A DNA stretch of 62,668 nt from Nitrospirota bacterium (lineage in GTDB: Bacteria; Nitrospirota; JACRHJ01): NCBI GenBank assembly GCA_016212105.1, contig JACRHJ010000029.1, positions 1 to 62,668 on the forward strand, written 5' to 3'. The first letter of the stretch is position 1, and each line of letters begins with the position of its first letter. The notes under the pieces are model-generated. The model was not told where the DNA came from, made no database searches, and saw only the letters and a list, made by a program, of their open reading frames with translations. Both the position numbers and the translations under genes were made by a program. This document shows, one piece after another, positions 56,546 to 62,668 of this stretch.

Positions 56546-58168
56546 TTATGACGACTCCAGCTGCTTTGGCAGTATAATCGTGAACGTCGTCCCCCTGCCC
56601 GGTTCGCTCACGACGGTTATATCCCCGTTATGCTTCTTTATTATGTTGAACACTATAGCGAGACCCAGCCCGGTACCCTTGTCCTTGGTCGTGTAGAAAG
56701 GCTCGAAGATGTTTTCGAGCGACTCGCCGCCGATCCCCTTGCCGCTATCAGAGACCTTTATCTCGACCACCGCGTCTGTGTCGATTATATTGACCGTCAG
56801 ACGGCCCTGTCCCTCCATAGCGTCTATGGCATTGGTGAAGAGGTTAATGAACACCCGCTCCATCTGCTCCGGGTCCGCGGTAATGACCGCGCCTTCGAGC
56901 GGTGAGTTCATGCTGAAGTCCACACCCCTGGTGCCGTAAGCGGTGGTCGTGCCGAGGAGCCGGTAGACCGCGGCGGCGGCCTCGGCGAGGTCGAACGGAC
57001 GCATGTTGGGCTCACGCCCGCGCGCGTATTCCAGAAGGTCGCCGACGATCCGCTTCACCCTCGCCGTCTGGCCGAGTATGTCGCCCACGACCTCCTTGAC
57101 CGCCGGCGAGCAGTCGCTCCCGGCCTCTTTCTCCAGCACCTGCGCCGAGATGTATATGTTGTTGAGCGGGTTGTTAAGCTCGTGCGCGACGCCGGATGCG
57201 AGCGTGCCGATCGCCACCAGCTTTTTCTGGTGCAGCAGCTCGGCGTTCTTCTTGTTTATCTCTTCCTCGCGCTGGGACAGAAGCTCTTCCATATGGTCGA
57301 ACTTGCTCATCAGCTGGCCGACCTCGTCCGTGCCGCGCCAGTCCTCGTGGCCAACTGCCTTGTAGGGCTCCGGCCCCACGCCGGTCATGTCCATCGCCTC
57401 GGACAGCACCTTGAGCCTCTTTGTGATGCTGCCGACGAAGTAGAATTTCGTGCCTATGCCGACAATAAGGAACAACGGGAACAGGACGAAGATGCCGGTC
57501 TGGGATATGCTTATCATCCGGTCGACGTGGTCGCGGGCGGATTTGTCGTACTCCTTGGCGACGAGGATTATGTCCTCGCCGTTCTTACGGAGCCGGGTAA
57601 TCTCCGCGCCGAGCCCCCTGAGGCTCGTGATGAGCCTATCGTCAGGAGGCAGGCCGAACACTTTCTCCAGAAGGTCGGCAGCCTCGCCCGGCCTCTCCAT
57701 GAAGGTCATCCTGATATATGGGAAGAATTTCGGGTCGCCGTGCCCCGACCGCATCTTCCTGTCGAGTTCCTCGCCGATGAAGCCTATCTCGGACTGTATC
57801 GTGTCGAAGCCCTTCTCGTAGTCGTCCACCAGGTATTTCAGGCGTGCGAGCGTGCCGGACTTGTCGTCATTTATGTTGTCGCCCACAAGGCCGTGCAGTT
57901 CCCGAATGTATCTGTGTACCTCCTGGGACTCGAAACCGGCCTTTTCCGGGCTGTACATCAGGAAGTTCTTCTCGTGGCGGCGGAGCTGGAGCGATTTGCT
58001 CCTGAGCGTGTCGGTCAGTTCGAGGTATCTGATCTGCTGTTTAATCTCGATGAAGTTGACGTACTCGAAGATGACGAGGCTCGCTATTATCGAGGAGCTT
58101 ATGAGGAAGCCGATGGCTATTTTTTTCTTGAGGGACATTGGTGCTGCCCGCCTGTTTGGCTCAGACAC
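56546..58168 (-). CDS. Membrane sensor histidine kinase, partner of the NtrC-type regulator
   Basis: 540 residues. Membrane helices at about 15-35 and 225-250 enclose a roughly 190-residue helical extracytoplasmic sensor; a HAMP linker, a coiled coil (HMEELLSQREEEINKKNAEL) and the H-box GVAHELNNPLNNIYISAQVL follow, then N, G1, F and G2 boxes (NLFTNAIDAM, DSGKGIG, IFEPFYTTK, GTGLGLAIV). This is the NtrB/ZraS-like group that pairs with sigma-54 activators. The start may instead be the Met at 58138. The signal is unknown. A hairpin repeat CCCCCTCTTAAGATAAGAGG (from 56511) separates it from the regulator gene. Confidence 0.92.
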   Translation of the reverse strand: MSEPNRRAAPMSLKKKIAIGFLISSSIIASLVIFEYVNFIEIKQQIRYLELTDTLRSKSLQLRRHEKNFLMYSPEKAGFESQEVHRYIRELHGLVGDNINDDKSGTLARLKYLVDDYEKGFDTIQSEIGFIGEELDRKMRSGHGDPKFFPYIRMTFMERPGEAADLLEKVFGLPPDDRLITSLRGLGAEITRLRKNGEDIILVAKEYDKSARDHVDRMISISQTGIFVLFPLFLIVGIGTKFYFVGSITKRLKVLSEAMDMTGVGPEPYKAVGHEDWRGTDEVGQLMSKFDHMEELLSQREEEINKKNAELLHQKKLVAIGTLASGVAHELNNPLNNIYISAQVLEKEAGSDCSPAVKEVVGDILGQTARVKRIVGDLLEYARGREPNMRPFDLAEAAAAVYRLLGTTTAYGTRGVDFSMNSPLEGAVITADPEQMERVFINLFTNAIDAMEGQGRLTVNIIDTDAVVEIKVSDSGKGIGGESLENIFEPFYTTKDKGTGLGLAIVFNIIKKHNGDITVVSEPGRGTTFTIILPKQLESS

Positions 58169-58185
58169 AAAGATTATAATGATAT

Positions 58186-58214
58186 ATTATAGTATTCCGG
58201 CGGGGCGGTTGCAA
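58186..58214 (-). promoter_or_regulatory. Predicted sigma-70 promoter of the kinase-regulator operon
   Basis: On the minus strand: TTGCAA (58214-58209), 17-base spacer, TATAAT (58191-58186). The start near 58179 leaves a leader of about ten bases. Confidence 0.6.
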
Positions 58215-58402
58215 GGCAATTGTGAGGAGAAGCGCTGAGCCTGGGATTTTGGAAACAGCGAAGTTGCAACAGTCCAGATAGGGTCCCATATAATCAGCCG
58301 TCCGCATGATGTATGTTGTTATGGACATTGCCGCGAAAGCATGGCAGAATAACCGGCATGCCGTCGTCATTGTTTTCCAACCTGTTGCAAGGAGAGACGC
58401 AC

Positions 58403-58813
58403 ATGAATAAACTCGTGTACCTGCTGTCGGCCGTTGCCCTCGTCTTCGCGCTCGGATGCACGCCCAAGGAAAGCCCGGAGGACACGCCGCCCCCGCCACA
58501 GGCTCCTCAGGGCCAGGCCGATGCGCTGCCCCCGGACGCATCGGACGCCGGGGAGGCAGCACCGGCCCAGCCAGTGCCCGCGGGCAAGATAGTAGAGGAC
58601 TACGCAGCCGGAGTAACTACAGCGCCCGGCAAGGCGCGCTCCGCCAACGCCAAGGTTGAGATGGCGGCAGTGCAGACCGCTGTCAGCAGCTTCCAGGTAA
58701 TGAACGGACGGTACCCGTCTTCGCTCGACGAGGTGAGGGGGGACATGCAGCCCGGATTCGACATGAGCCCGTACAACTACGACCCGGCGACCGGGAAGGT
58801 TAGCCGTAAATAG
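58403..58813 (+). CDS. Lipoprotein with pseudopilin-like C-terminus
   Basis: 136 residues. The lipobox signal MNKLVYLLSAVALVFALGC is followed by a Pro/Ala/Glu-rich linker (20-60). Residues about 75-136 resemble the globular end of type II secretion pseudopilins: KVEMAAVQTAVSSFQVMNGR, YPSSLDEV, and YNYDPATGKV, but without the pilin N-terminal helix. AAGGAGA precedes the ATG. The role is unknown; the next gene is another lipoprotein 12 bases downstream. Confidence 0.7.
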   Translation: MNKLVYLLSAVALVFALGCTPKESPEDTPPPPQAPQGQADALPPDASDAGEAAPAQPVPAGKIVEDYAAGVTTAPGKARSANAKVEMAAVQTAVSSFQVMNGRYPSSLDEVRGDMQPGFDMSPYNYDPATGKVSRK

Positions 58814-58825
58814 GGGCCGCGCCAG

Positions 58826-59728
58826 TTGAAGAAACTGTCCATACTTTTTGCCCTCGTCTTCTTCGCGTCCACGCTCCCCGGCTGCCTCGGCATGGTAGAG
58901 GGGATGCGCTCGCGGAGGCTCCTCGCCGAGGAACATGAATACCTGCGCGATGAAGAAACAGGCATACTGAAGGGCGCCGAGCCTTTCCGCATAGACGGGG
59001 CCGACACGCGTAAGGCAGTGCTCCTCATCCACGGCTTTTCCGGCACCCCATATGATATGCGCGGCCTGGGTGAGCACCTTGCGGCCCACGGCTACACCGT
59101 GTACGCGCCGCTCCTCAAGGGGAACGGCACGTCCGCACGGGACCTTGCCGCGACCGGCTGGCGGGACTGGCTCGAATCCGCCGAGACCGCATACGGGGAA
59201 CTTTCCGCGAAATATGAAACGGTATACGTCGTCGGACACTCCATGGGCGGCGACCTTGCCATAAAACTCGCAGCGGAACACGAAACCGCCGGAGTGGTGC
59301 TCCTCGCACCGTGCATATTCTACAAGGGGGGCTACGGCCCCATACCAAAGGAGTTCGCCGTCAGGTGGCTGACATATTTCATGGCGACGGACTATATCGT
59401 CAAGGAGATGCGTAACCAGACATGCGAGCCGGCAGCGGCGGACGGCAGGCCTACCTACAGGCTTTACCCTATCACCGCGCTCAGGTCGTTCGTTGAGCTT
59501 ATGGGCAGGACGCGCGCCGCGCTTCCCGGGGTCTCCGAGCCGGTGCTCGTCATCCAGTCCATGGACGACGACCTGGTATCGGATGACGGCCCGGCATACG
59601 TCTTGGAGCACGTCTCGTCCACGGACAGGCGCGCGGTCTGGGTGGACTGCGCGAAGCACCTTGTCACGCTCGACGGGTCGAAGGACGAGGTGTACCGGGA
59701 GACGCTGGAATTCGTCGAGGGGCATTAG
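58826..59728 (+). CDS. Lipoprotein alpha/beta hydrolase (carboxylesterase / monoacylglycerol-lipase type)
   Basis: 300 residues. The lipoprotein signal is LSILFALVFFASTLPGC. The oxyanion region is AVLLIHGFSGTPYDMRGLGE, the nucleophile Ser is in VVGHSMGGDLA, and the remaining triad members are likely the Asp in QSMDDDLVSDD and the His in CAKHLVTLD. The closest pattern is the carboxylesterase Est30/YvaK group. The start is TTG 58826. It should act at the cell envelope on short esters or lipids; the substrate is unknown. Confidence 0.85.
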   Translation: MKKLSILFALVFFASTLPGCLGMVEGMRSRRLLAEEHEYLRDEETGILKGAEPFRIDGADTRKAVLLIHGFSGTPYDMRGLGEHLAAHGYTVYAPLLKGNGTSARDLAATGWRDWLESAETAYGELSAKYETVYVVGHSMGGDLAIKLAAEHETAGVVLLAPCIFYKGGYGPIPKEFAVRWLTYFMATDYIVKEMRNQTCEPAAADGRPTYRLYPITALRSFVELMGRTRAALPGVSEPVLVIQSMDDDLVSDDGPAYVLEHVSSTDRRAVWVDCAKHLVTLDGSKDEVYRETLEFVEGH

Positions 59729-59734
59729 TGAAGA

Positions 59735-59828
59735 CACATCACCTCCAACACCCGCTCCCGCAACGGATAAGTGCAACACGTAGGGCCGGGTGAGGGGTAA
59801 TGAAGTTCTCCCACTGCTGGGAGAGGGG
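59735..59828. repeat. C-rich/G-rich dispersed repeats upstream of the helicase gene
   Basis: CCAACACCCGCTCCCGCAAC and CACTGCTGGGAGAGGGGAAA belong to the CCCTCxCCC/GGGCGAGGGG family. They fill the first third of the 59729-60028 gap; the rest holds the helicase promoter and a leader of about 145 bases with no recognised motif. Confidence 0.6.
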
Positions 59829-59850
59829 AAATAGCGGAATCAGATTTATC

Positions 59851-59878
59851 TTGATTTTCCGCCCGATATGTGTATAAT
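59851..59878 (+). promoter_or_regulatory. Predicted sigma-70 promoter of the DEAD-box helicase gene
   Basis: TTGATT (59851-59856), 16-base spacer, perfect TATAAT (59873-59878). The resulting leader of about 145 bases is long, as is common for cold-induced RNA helicases. Confidence 0.6.
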
Positions 59879-60028
59879 AGCAACATCGCGGCCTTATGTT
59901 TGCCGCACCCCACATTCGTCATCGCGCTTACCTGACTTTTTCAGCCACACCTGAAAACATCGCAAAGCACTGGCTGGCGGATACAATGCGCCCGGTCATT
60001 ACCGTGCTATCTTAACAAAGGAAATAAA

Positions 60029-61435
60029 ATGACTTTCAGTGAACTCGAACTATGTCCCGCGCTCCTCAAGACCATCGAGAAGAGCGGATACACTACACCC
60101 ACGCCCATCCAGGAGAAGGCGATACCGCCCGCGCTTAACGGAAAAGACGTAATGGGCCTCGCCCAGACCGGCACCGGCAAGACGGCGGCGTTCGCGCTGC
60201 CCATCCTCCAGCGCCTGATGAAGGGCCCCAAGGGCCGCATACGCACCCTCGTCGTGGCCCCGACCCGCGAGCTCGCGGAGCAGATATACGACACCTTCGG
60301 CATGCTCGGCAAGGGCACCGGCATGAGCGGCGCCACGATATACGGCGGCGTCGGCATGATGCCGCAGATACAGAAGCTCAGGCGCGGCGTCGAAGTCGTC
60401 GTGGCATGTCCCGGCAGGCTGCTCGACCACCTCGGACGCGGCACGATAGACCTCTCGCACGTCGAGACGCTCGTCCTCGACGAGGCGGACCGCATGTTCG
60501 ACATGGGCTTCCTGCCGGACGTGAAGCGCATCATATCGTACCTGCCCGCGGGCAGGCAGACGCTGTTCTTCTCGGCCACGATGCCGGACGACATAAGGAA
60601 GCTCTCGCACGAGATACTCCGCGACCCGGTCACGGTCCAGGTCGACCTGACCGCCCCGGTGAACTCCGTCTCGCACGCGCTCTACCCGGTCGGCCAGCAC
60701 CTCAAGACGGGCCTGCTGATGGAACTCCTGAAGCACACCGACACCGAGTCCGTGCTGATATTCACCCGCACGAAGCACCGCGCCAAGAAGCTCTCCGAGC
60801 ACTTGGAGCGCCACGACTACCGCGCGACCTGTCTGCAGGGGAACCTCTCGCAGAACAAGAGGCAGGAGGCGCTCGACGGCTTCCGTAGCGGCCGCTACCA
60901 GATACTCGTAGCGACCGACATCGCGGCGAGGGGCATCGACGTCTCCAGCATCTCGCACGTCGTGAACTACGACATGCCGGACACCGCCGACGCCTACACC
61001 CACAGGATAGGCAGGACGGGCCGCGCCGCCAAGACCGGCGACGCGTTCACGTTCGTCTCTCCCGAGGACAACGACATGGTGCGCACGATCGAGCGCGTGC
61101 TCGGCATGAAGATCGAGAGGCGCAAGATAGAGGGCTTCGACTACGGCGTGCAGGCGCCGCCGAGGTCCGCGGAACCGCCGCGCGGCGGCTACGGACAGAG
61201 GCGCACTTCGGCCCCTTCCACCACCGCGAGGAAGCCCGGCGAGTGGAGGCCTTACGCCCCCAAGTCCGAGGGCCAGTACCCGGAGCGCAGGCCGGCGACC
61301 GCGTCGCACGGACCTAAGTCCGAGTCCGGCGCGAACTCGCCGAGGCACCCGTCGCAGCGTCCGGCCCAGGCCGGCGGCAGGCCGCCGATGAACTCCGACC
61401 GCAGGTCGGGGCAGCAGCCCAGGCAGGGGAGATAG
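60029..61435 (+). CDS. DEAD-box RNA helicase (RhlE-like)
   Basis: 468 residues. Q motif FSELELCPALLKTIEKSGYT, motif I AQTGTGKTAAF, Ia APTRELAEQI, II LDEADRMFDMGF, III SATMP, IV LIFTRTKHRAK, V ATDIAARGIDV, VI HRIGRTGRA: complete. The last 85 residues are a basic Arg/Ser/Pro/Gly-rich tail that likely binds RNA. It unwinds RNA during ribosome assembly or decay. AAAGGA precedes the ATG. It appears monocistronic with its own promoter and a terminator 150 bases downstream. Confidence 0.93.
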   Translation: MTFSELELCPALLKTIEKSGYTTPTPIQEKAIPPALNGKDVMGLAQTGTGKTAAFALPILQRLMKGPKGRIRTLVVAPTRELAEQIYDTFGMLGKGTGMSGATIYGGVGMMPQIQKLRRGVEVVVACPGRLLDHLGRGTIDLSHVETLVLDEADRMFDMGFLPDVKRIISYLPAGRQTLFFSATMPDDIRKLSHEILRDPVTVQVDLTAPVNSVSHALYPVGQHLKTGLLMELLKHTDTESVLIFTRTKHRAKKLSEHLERHDYRATCLQGNLSQNKRQEALDGFRSGRYQILVATDIAARGIDVSSISHVVNYDMPDTADAYTHRIGRTGRAAKTGDAFTFVSPEDNDMVRTIERVLGMKIERRKIEGFDYGVQAPPRSAEPPRGGYGQRRTSAPSTTARKPGEWRPYAPKSEGQYPERRPATASHGPKSESGANSPRHPSQRPAQAGGRPPMNSDRRSGQQPRQGR

Positions 61436-61439
61436 GTTC

Positions 61440-61806
61440 GCAAGAGCCCTCACCCCCGGCCCCCGTTCGGCTTCGCTCAGGGCAGGCTCTCTCCCACAAG
61501 GGGCGAGGGGGGAATTGTAGGGTGGGCTACGCCTACCAATAGCTTGTCATTCCCGTGAAAACGGTAATCCAGTGACTTGAACTTAGACGGGCCGCGACGG
61601 TTGTCGCGGCCCTTTTGTTTTTGCATGTCTTTGCGAGGAGCGACGCGACGCGGCAATCTCCTCCTTTGTGTATCAAGGCAGGGCGGGCACGGGGACCCGC
61701 CCCTACATTAAGAGCATGATGGGCCGACACGCGCTTCGCTTGGTACGGCCCCTACAAGTGGAGACCCCTCACCCCCAGCCCCCTCTCCCGCGAGGAGAGG
61801 GGGATT
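61440..61806. repeat. Composite dispersed repeats after the helicase gene
   Basis: The 449-base gap 61436-61884 contains: CCCTCACCCCCGGCCC...GGGGCGAGGGG (61449-61510), GTAGGGTGGGCTACGCC, GTCATTCCCGTGAAAACGGT, the terminator at 61589, an inverted GCGAGGAGCGACGCGACGCG unit, GGGCGGGCACGGGGACCCGC, GGGCCGACACGCGCTTCGCT...CCCCTACA, and CCCTCACCCCCAGCCCCCTC. The last 80 bases before the nucleotidyltransferase show only an AT-rich stretch. Confidence 0.8.
61589..61621 (+). terminator. Strong Rho-independent terminator downstream of the helicase gene
   Basis: GGGCCGCGAC (61589-61598), loop GGTT, GTCGCGGCCC (61603-61612): a perfect ten-pair stem followed by TTTTGTTTTT. Confidence 0.85.
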
Positions 61807-61884
61807 AGATATAACAAACCGCTTGCATTTTACGCCGATGCATTGTATTTTCTTAATGAGATGGTTTTGATTCGAGAGGAGAAC

Positions 61885-62205
61885 ATGGGCGTTGACGATA
61901 AGGTCATAGAAGAGGTTGTCGGGCGGATCCTGAGTGTGGCGAGGCCGGAGCGGATAATCGTCTTCGGCTCAGCGGCGACGGGGCAGATGACGCGCGACAG
62001 CGACATAGACCTGCTTGTCCTTGAGGACGCGCCGGGGAATGCGCGCGAGGAGAGGCTGAGGATTCGCCGTGCCTTGCGGGGCATGGGTTATCCGTTCGAT
62101 ATAATCGTGATGGCTACCGAGCGGTTTGAGGAAAGCAAGGGAGTTATCGGCGGTATCGCTTACCCGGCCAACAAGTATGGCAAGGTGGTGTATGGATCTC
62201 TTTGA
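61885..62205 (+). CDS. MNT-type minimal nucleotidyltransferase
   Basis: 106 residues. The polymerase-beta-fold motif is IIVFGSAATGQMTRDSDIDLLVL with both Asp of GSx10DxD, plus a third acidic residue in PFDIIVMATERF. Proteins of this size usually act with a HEPN-domain partner as antitoxin-like modules (MNT/HEPN). AGAGGAG precedes the ATG at 61885. The overlapping downstream gene does not look like HEPN, so the partner is unusual or missing. Confidence 0.82.
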   Translation: MGVDDKVIEEVVGRILSVARPERIIVFGSAATGQMTRDSDIDLLVLEDAPGNAREERLRIRRALRGMGYPFDIIVMATERFEESKGVIGGIAYPANKYGKVVYGSL

Positions 62206-62554
62206 AAACATCAAAGGTAGGATGACCAAGAGAGTCTGTATTAATACTCCAGACGAATTAGATATTCTTTCAGCAGTGTGGATTCTATCATGCAACGATG
62301 AAAATCCCATTATTACTTATGAAGGCATTAAGCATCGTCTTGACCTGTCTCCTGATTTTAAAATTGAAGAACTCATACATTGCAGGGGTGAATTATTTAG
62401 ACGGAAGATTCCAACACGTCCTCTTGAAGTATGGAAACAGGAAATGCGGGAAGGCAAGCATATTCCATCTTGGATAGCTGATATTGAGAATGAGACTGAG
62501 CGACAAGAAAAAATAGATAGTATAACAGGGTTCTCTCCCACTTTGTGTGGGTAG
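62192..62554 (+). CDS. Unknown protein overlapping the nucleotidyltransferase, 3' end apparently cut by an IS
   Basis: 120 residues; no family recognised. The ATG at 62192 follows AAGGTGG and lies inside the nucleotidyltransferase gene (14-base overlap), so the two are coupled. Base composition is clearly AT-richer than the surroundings. A segment YEGIKHRLDLSPDFKIEELI looks helical, with Cys at 62370-62390. The last residues (GFSPTLCG) are read from sequence that looks like the left end of the ISL3-type element beginning near 62528, so the native C-terminus is probably lost. Confidence 0.55.
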   Translation: MDLFENIKGRMTKRVCINTPDELDILSAVWILSCNDENPIITYEGIKHRLDLSPDFKIEELIHCRGELFRRKIPTRPLEVWKQEMREGKHIPSWIADIENETERQEKIDSITGFSPTLCG

Positions 62555-62668
62555 AAGTTAGCGTTTAGTATTATACTCTTCTCCTGAGATAGACTACAGG
62601 AGGAGATTCATGAACGAGAAAGACCTGTTTGGTTTGGCCCTTGGCCTTTCGTCGCCCTGGTACATCGA
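62528..62668 (+). mobile_element. Left end of an ISL3-family insertion sequence (continues beyond window)
   Basis: The putative left terminal repeat starts GGGTTCTCTCCCACTTTGTG (62528); the transposase gene starts 82 bases later. The right end is outside the window, so the repeat cannot be confirmed. Confidence 0.55.
62610..62668 (+). CDS. ISL3-family transposase, N-terminal fragment
   Basis: The ATG at 62610 has AGGAGGAG seven bases upstream. The 19 visible residues MNEKDLFGLALGLSSPWYI match the conserved start of ISL3 (IS204/IS1001/IS1096/IS1165) transposases, which read (L)xALGLxxPWxV. The rest is beyond the window edge. Confidence 0.7.
   Translation, partial: MNEKDLFGLALGLSSPWYI

Overview
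The window reads as chromosomal DNA of an uncultured, free-living Gram-negative bacterium with about 58-60 % GC. The envelope genes (lnt, lepB, a TonB-family protein, several lipoproteins) and large c-type multihaem proteins suggest the Desulfobacterota/Nitrospirota range, but no rRNA or other phylogenetic marker is present to settle this. I saw no rRNA, tRNA, CRISPR array or prophage. Almost every intergenic gap carries members of a few dispersed, hairpin-forming repeat families. A partial ISL3-type insertion sequence begins at the right edge.

Layout. 1-6203: the 3' part of a giant surface protein (thrombospondin type-3 repeats, two seven-bladed RCC1 propellers, eight CXXCH haem motifs). 6300-10158: a complete creB-creC-creD system with a perfect cre-tag-like site in front of creD. 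10446-12473: a stand-alone B12-binding domain, an iron-sulfur flavoprotein and a TonB-like protein. 12662-16731: an SDR enzyme, a serine-palmitoyltransferase-like enzyme, a DGK1/SEC59-like lipid kinase and an AUR1/PAP2-like membrane enzyme, together a candidate sphingolipid cluster. 16752-21227: an ExeA-like ATPase and a 1,211-residue TPR protein. 21461-22912: a transglutaminase-like protein.

23100-28462, minus strand: PerR-like and Rrf2 regulators, two adjacent Hfq/Sm-like proteins (one with a doubled domain), lnt, prfB with its programmed +1 frameshift, and an Ogg2-type glycosylase. 28611-32312: phosphohexomutase, ROK sugar kinase, a toxin-antitoxin pair and an AT-richer secreted protein. 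32450-35415: lepA, lepB and a small membrane protein.

35438-47414: a pyrimidine supercluster (pyrR, pyrB, pyrC, carA, carB, pyrK, pyrD) with a PyrR-type attenuation leader, interleaved with a metallophosphoesterase, a radical SAM protein and greA. 47398-51605: a phosphoesterase-cytochrome fusion lipoprotein, a SAM hydrolase, a single-domain response regulator and miaB. 51873-54979, minus: universal stress proteins, a TauE/SafE-type permease and two small proteins, with a sigma-54 promoter before the outermost gene. 55137-58168, minus: an NtrC-type regulator and its histidine kinase. 58403-62668: two lipoproteins, a DEAD-box helicase, a nucleotidyltransferase, an unknown gene apparently cut by the insertion sequence, and the start of the transposase.

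Functionally the window joins pyrimidine synthesis, envelope and lipid biogenesis, two signalling systems and extracellular electron-transfer-type proteins. The observations I would follow up first are the candidate sphingolipid cluster, the tandem Hfq-like genes, the creBCD system with its cre-tag, the RCC1-multihaem surface protein, and the mosaic repeats that reach into the 3' ends of genes.
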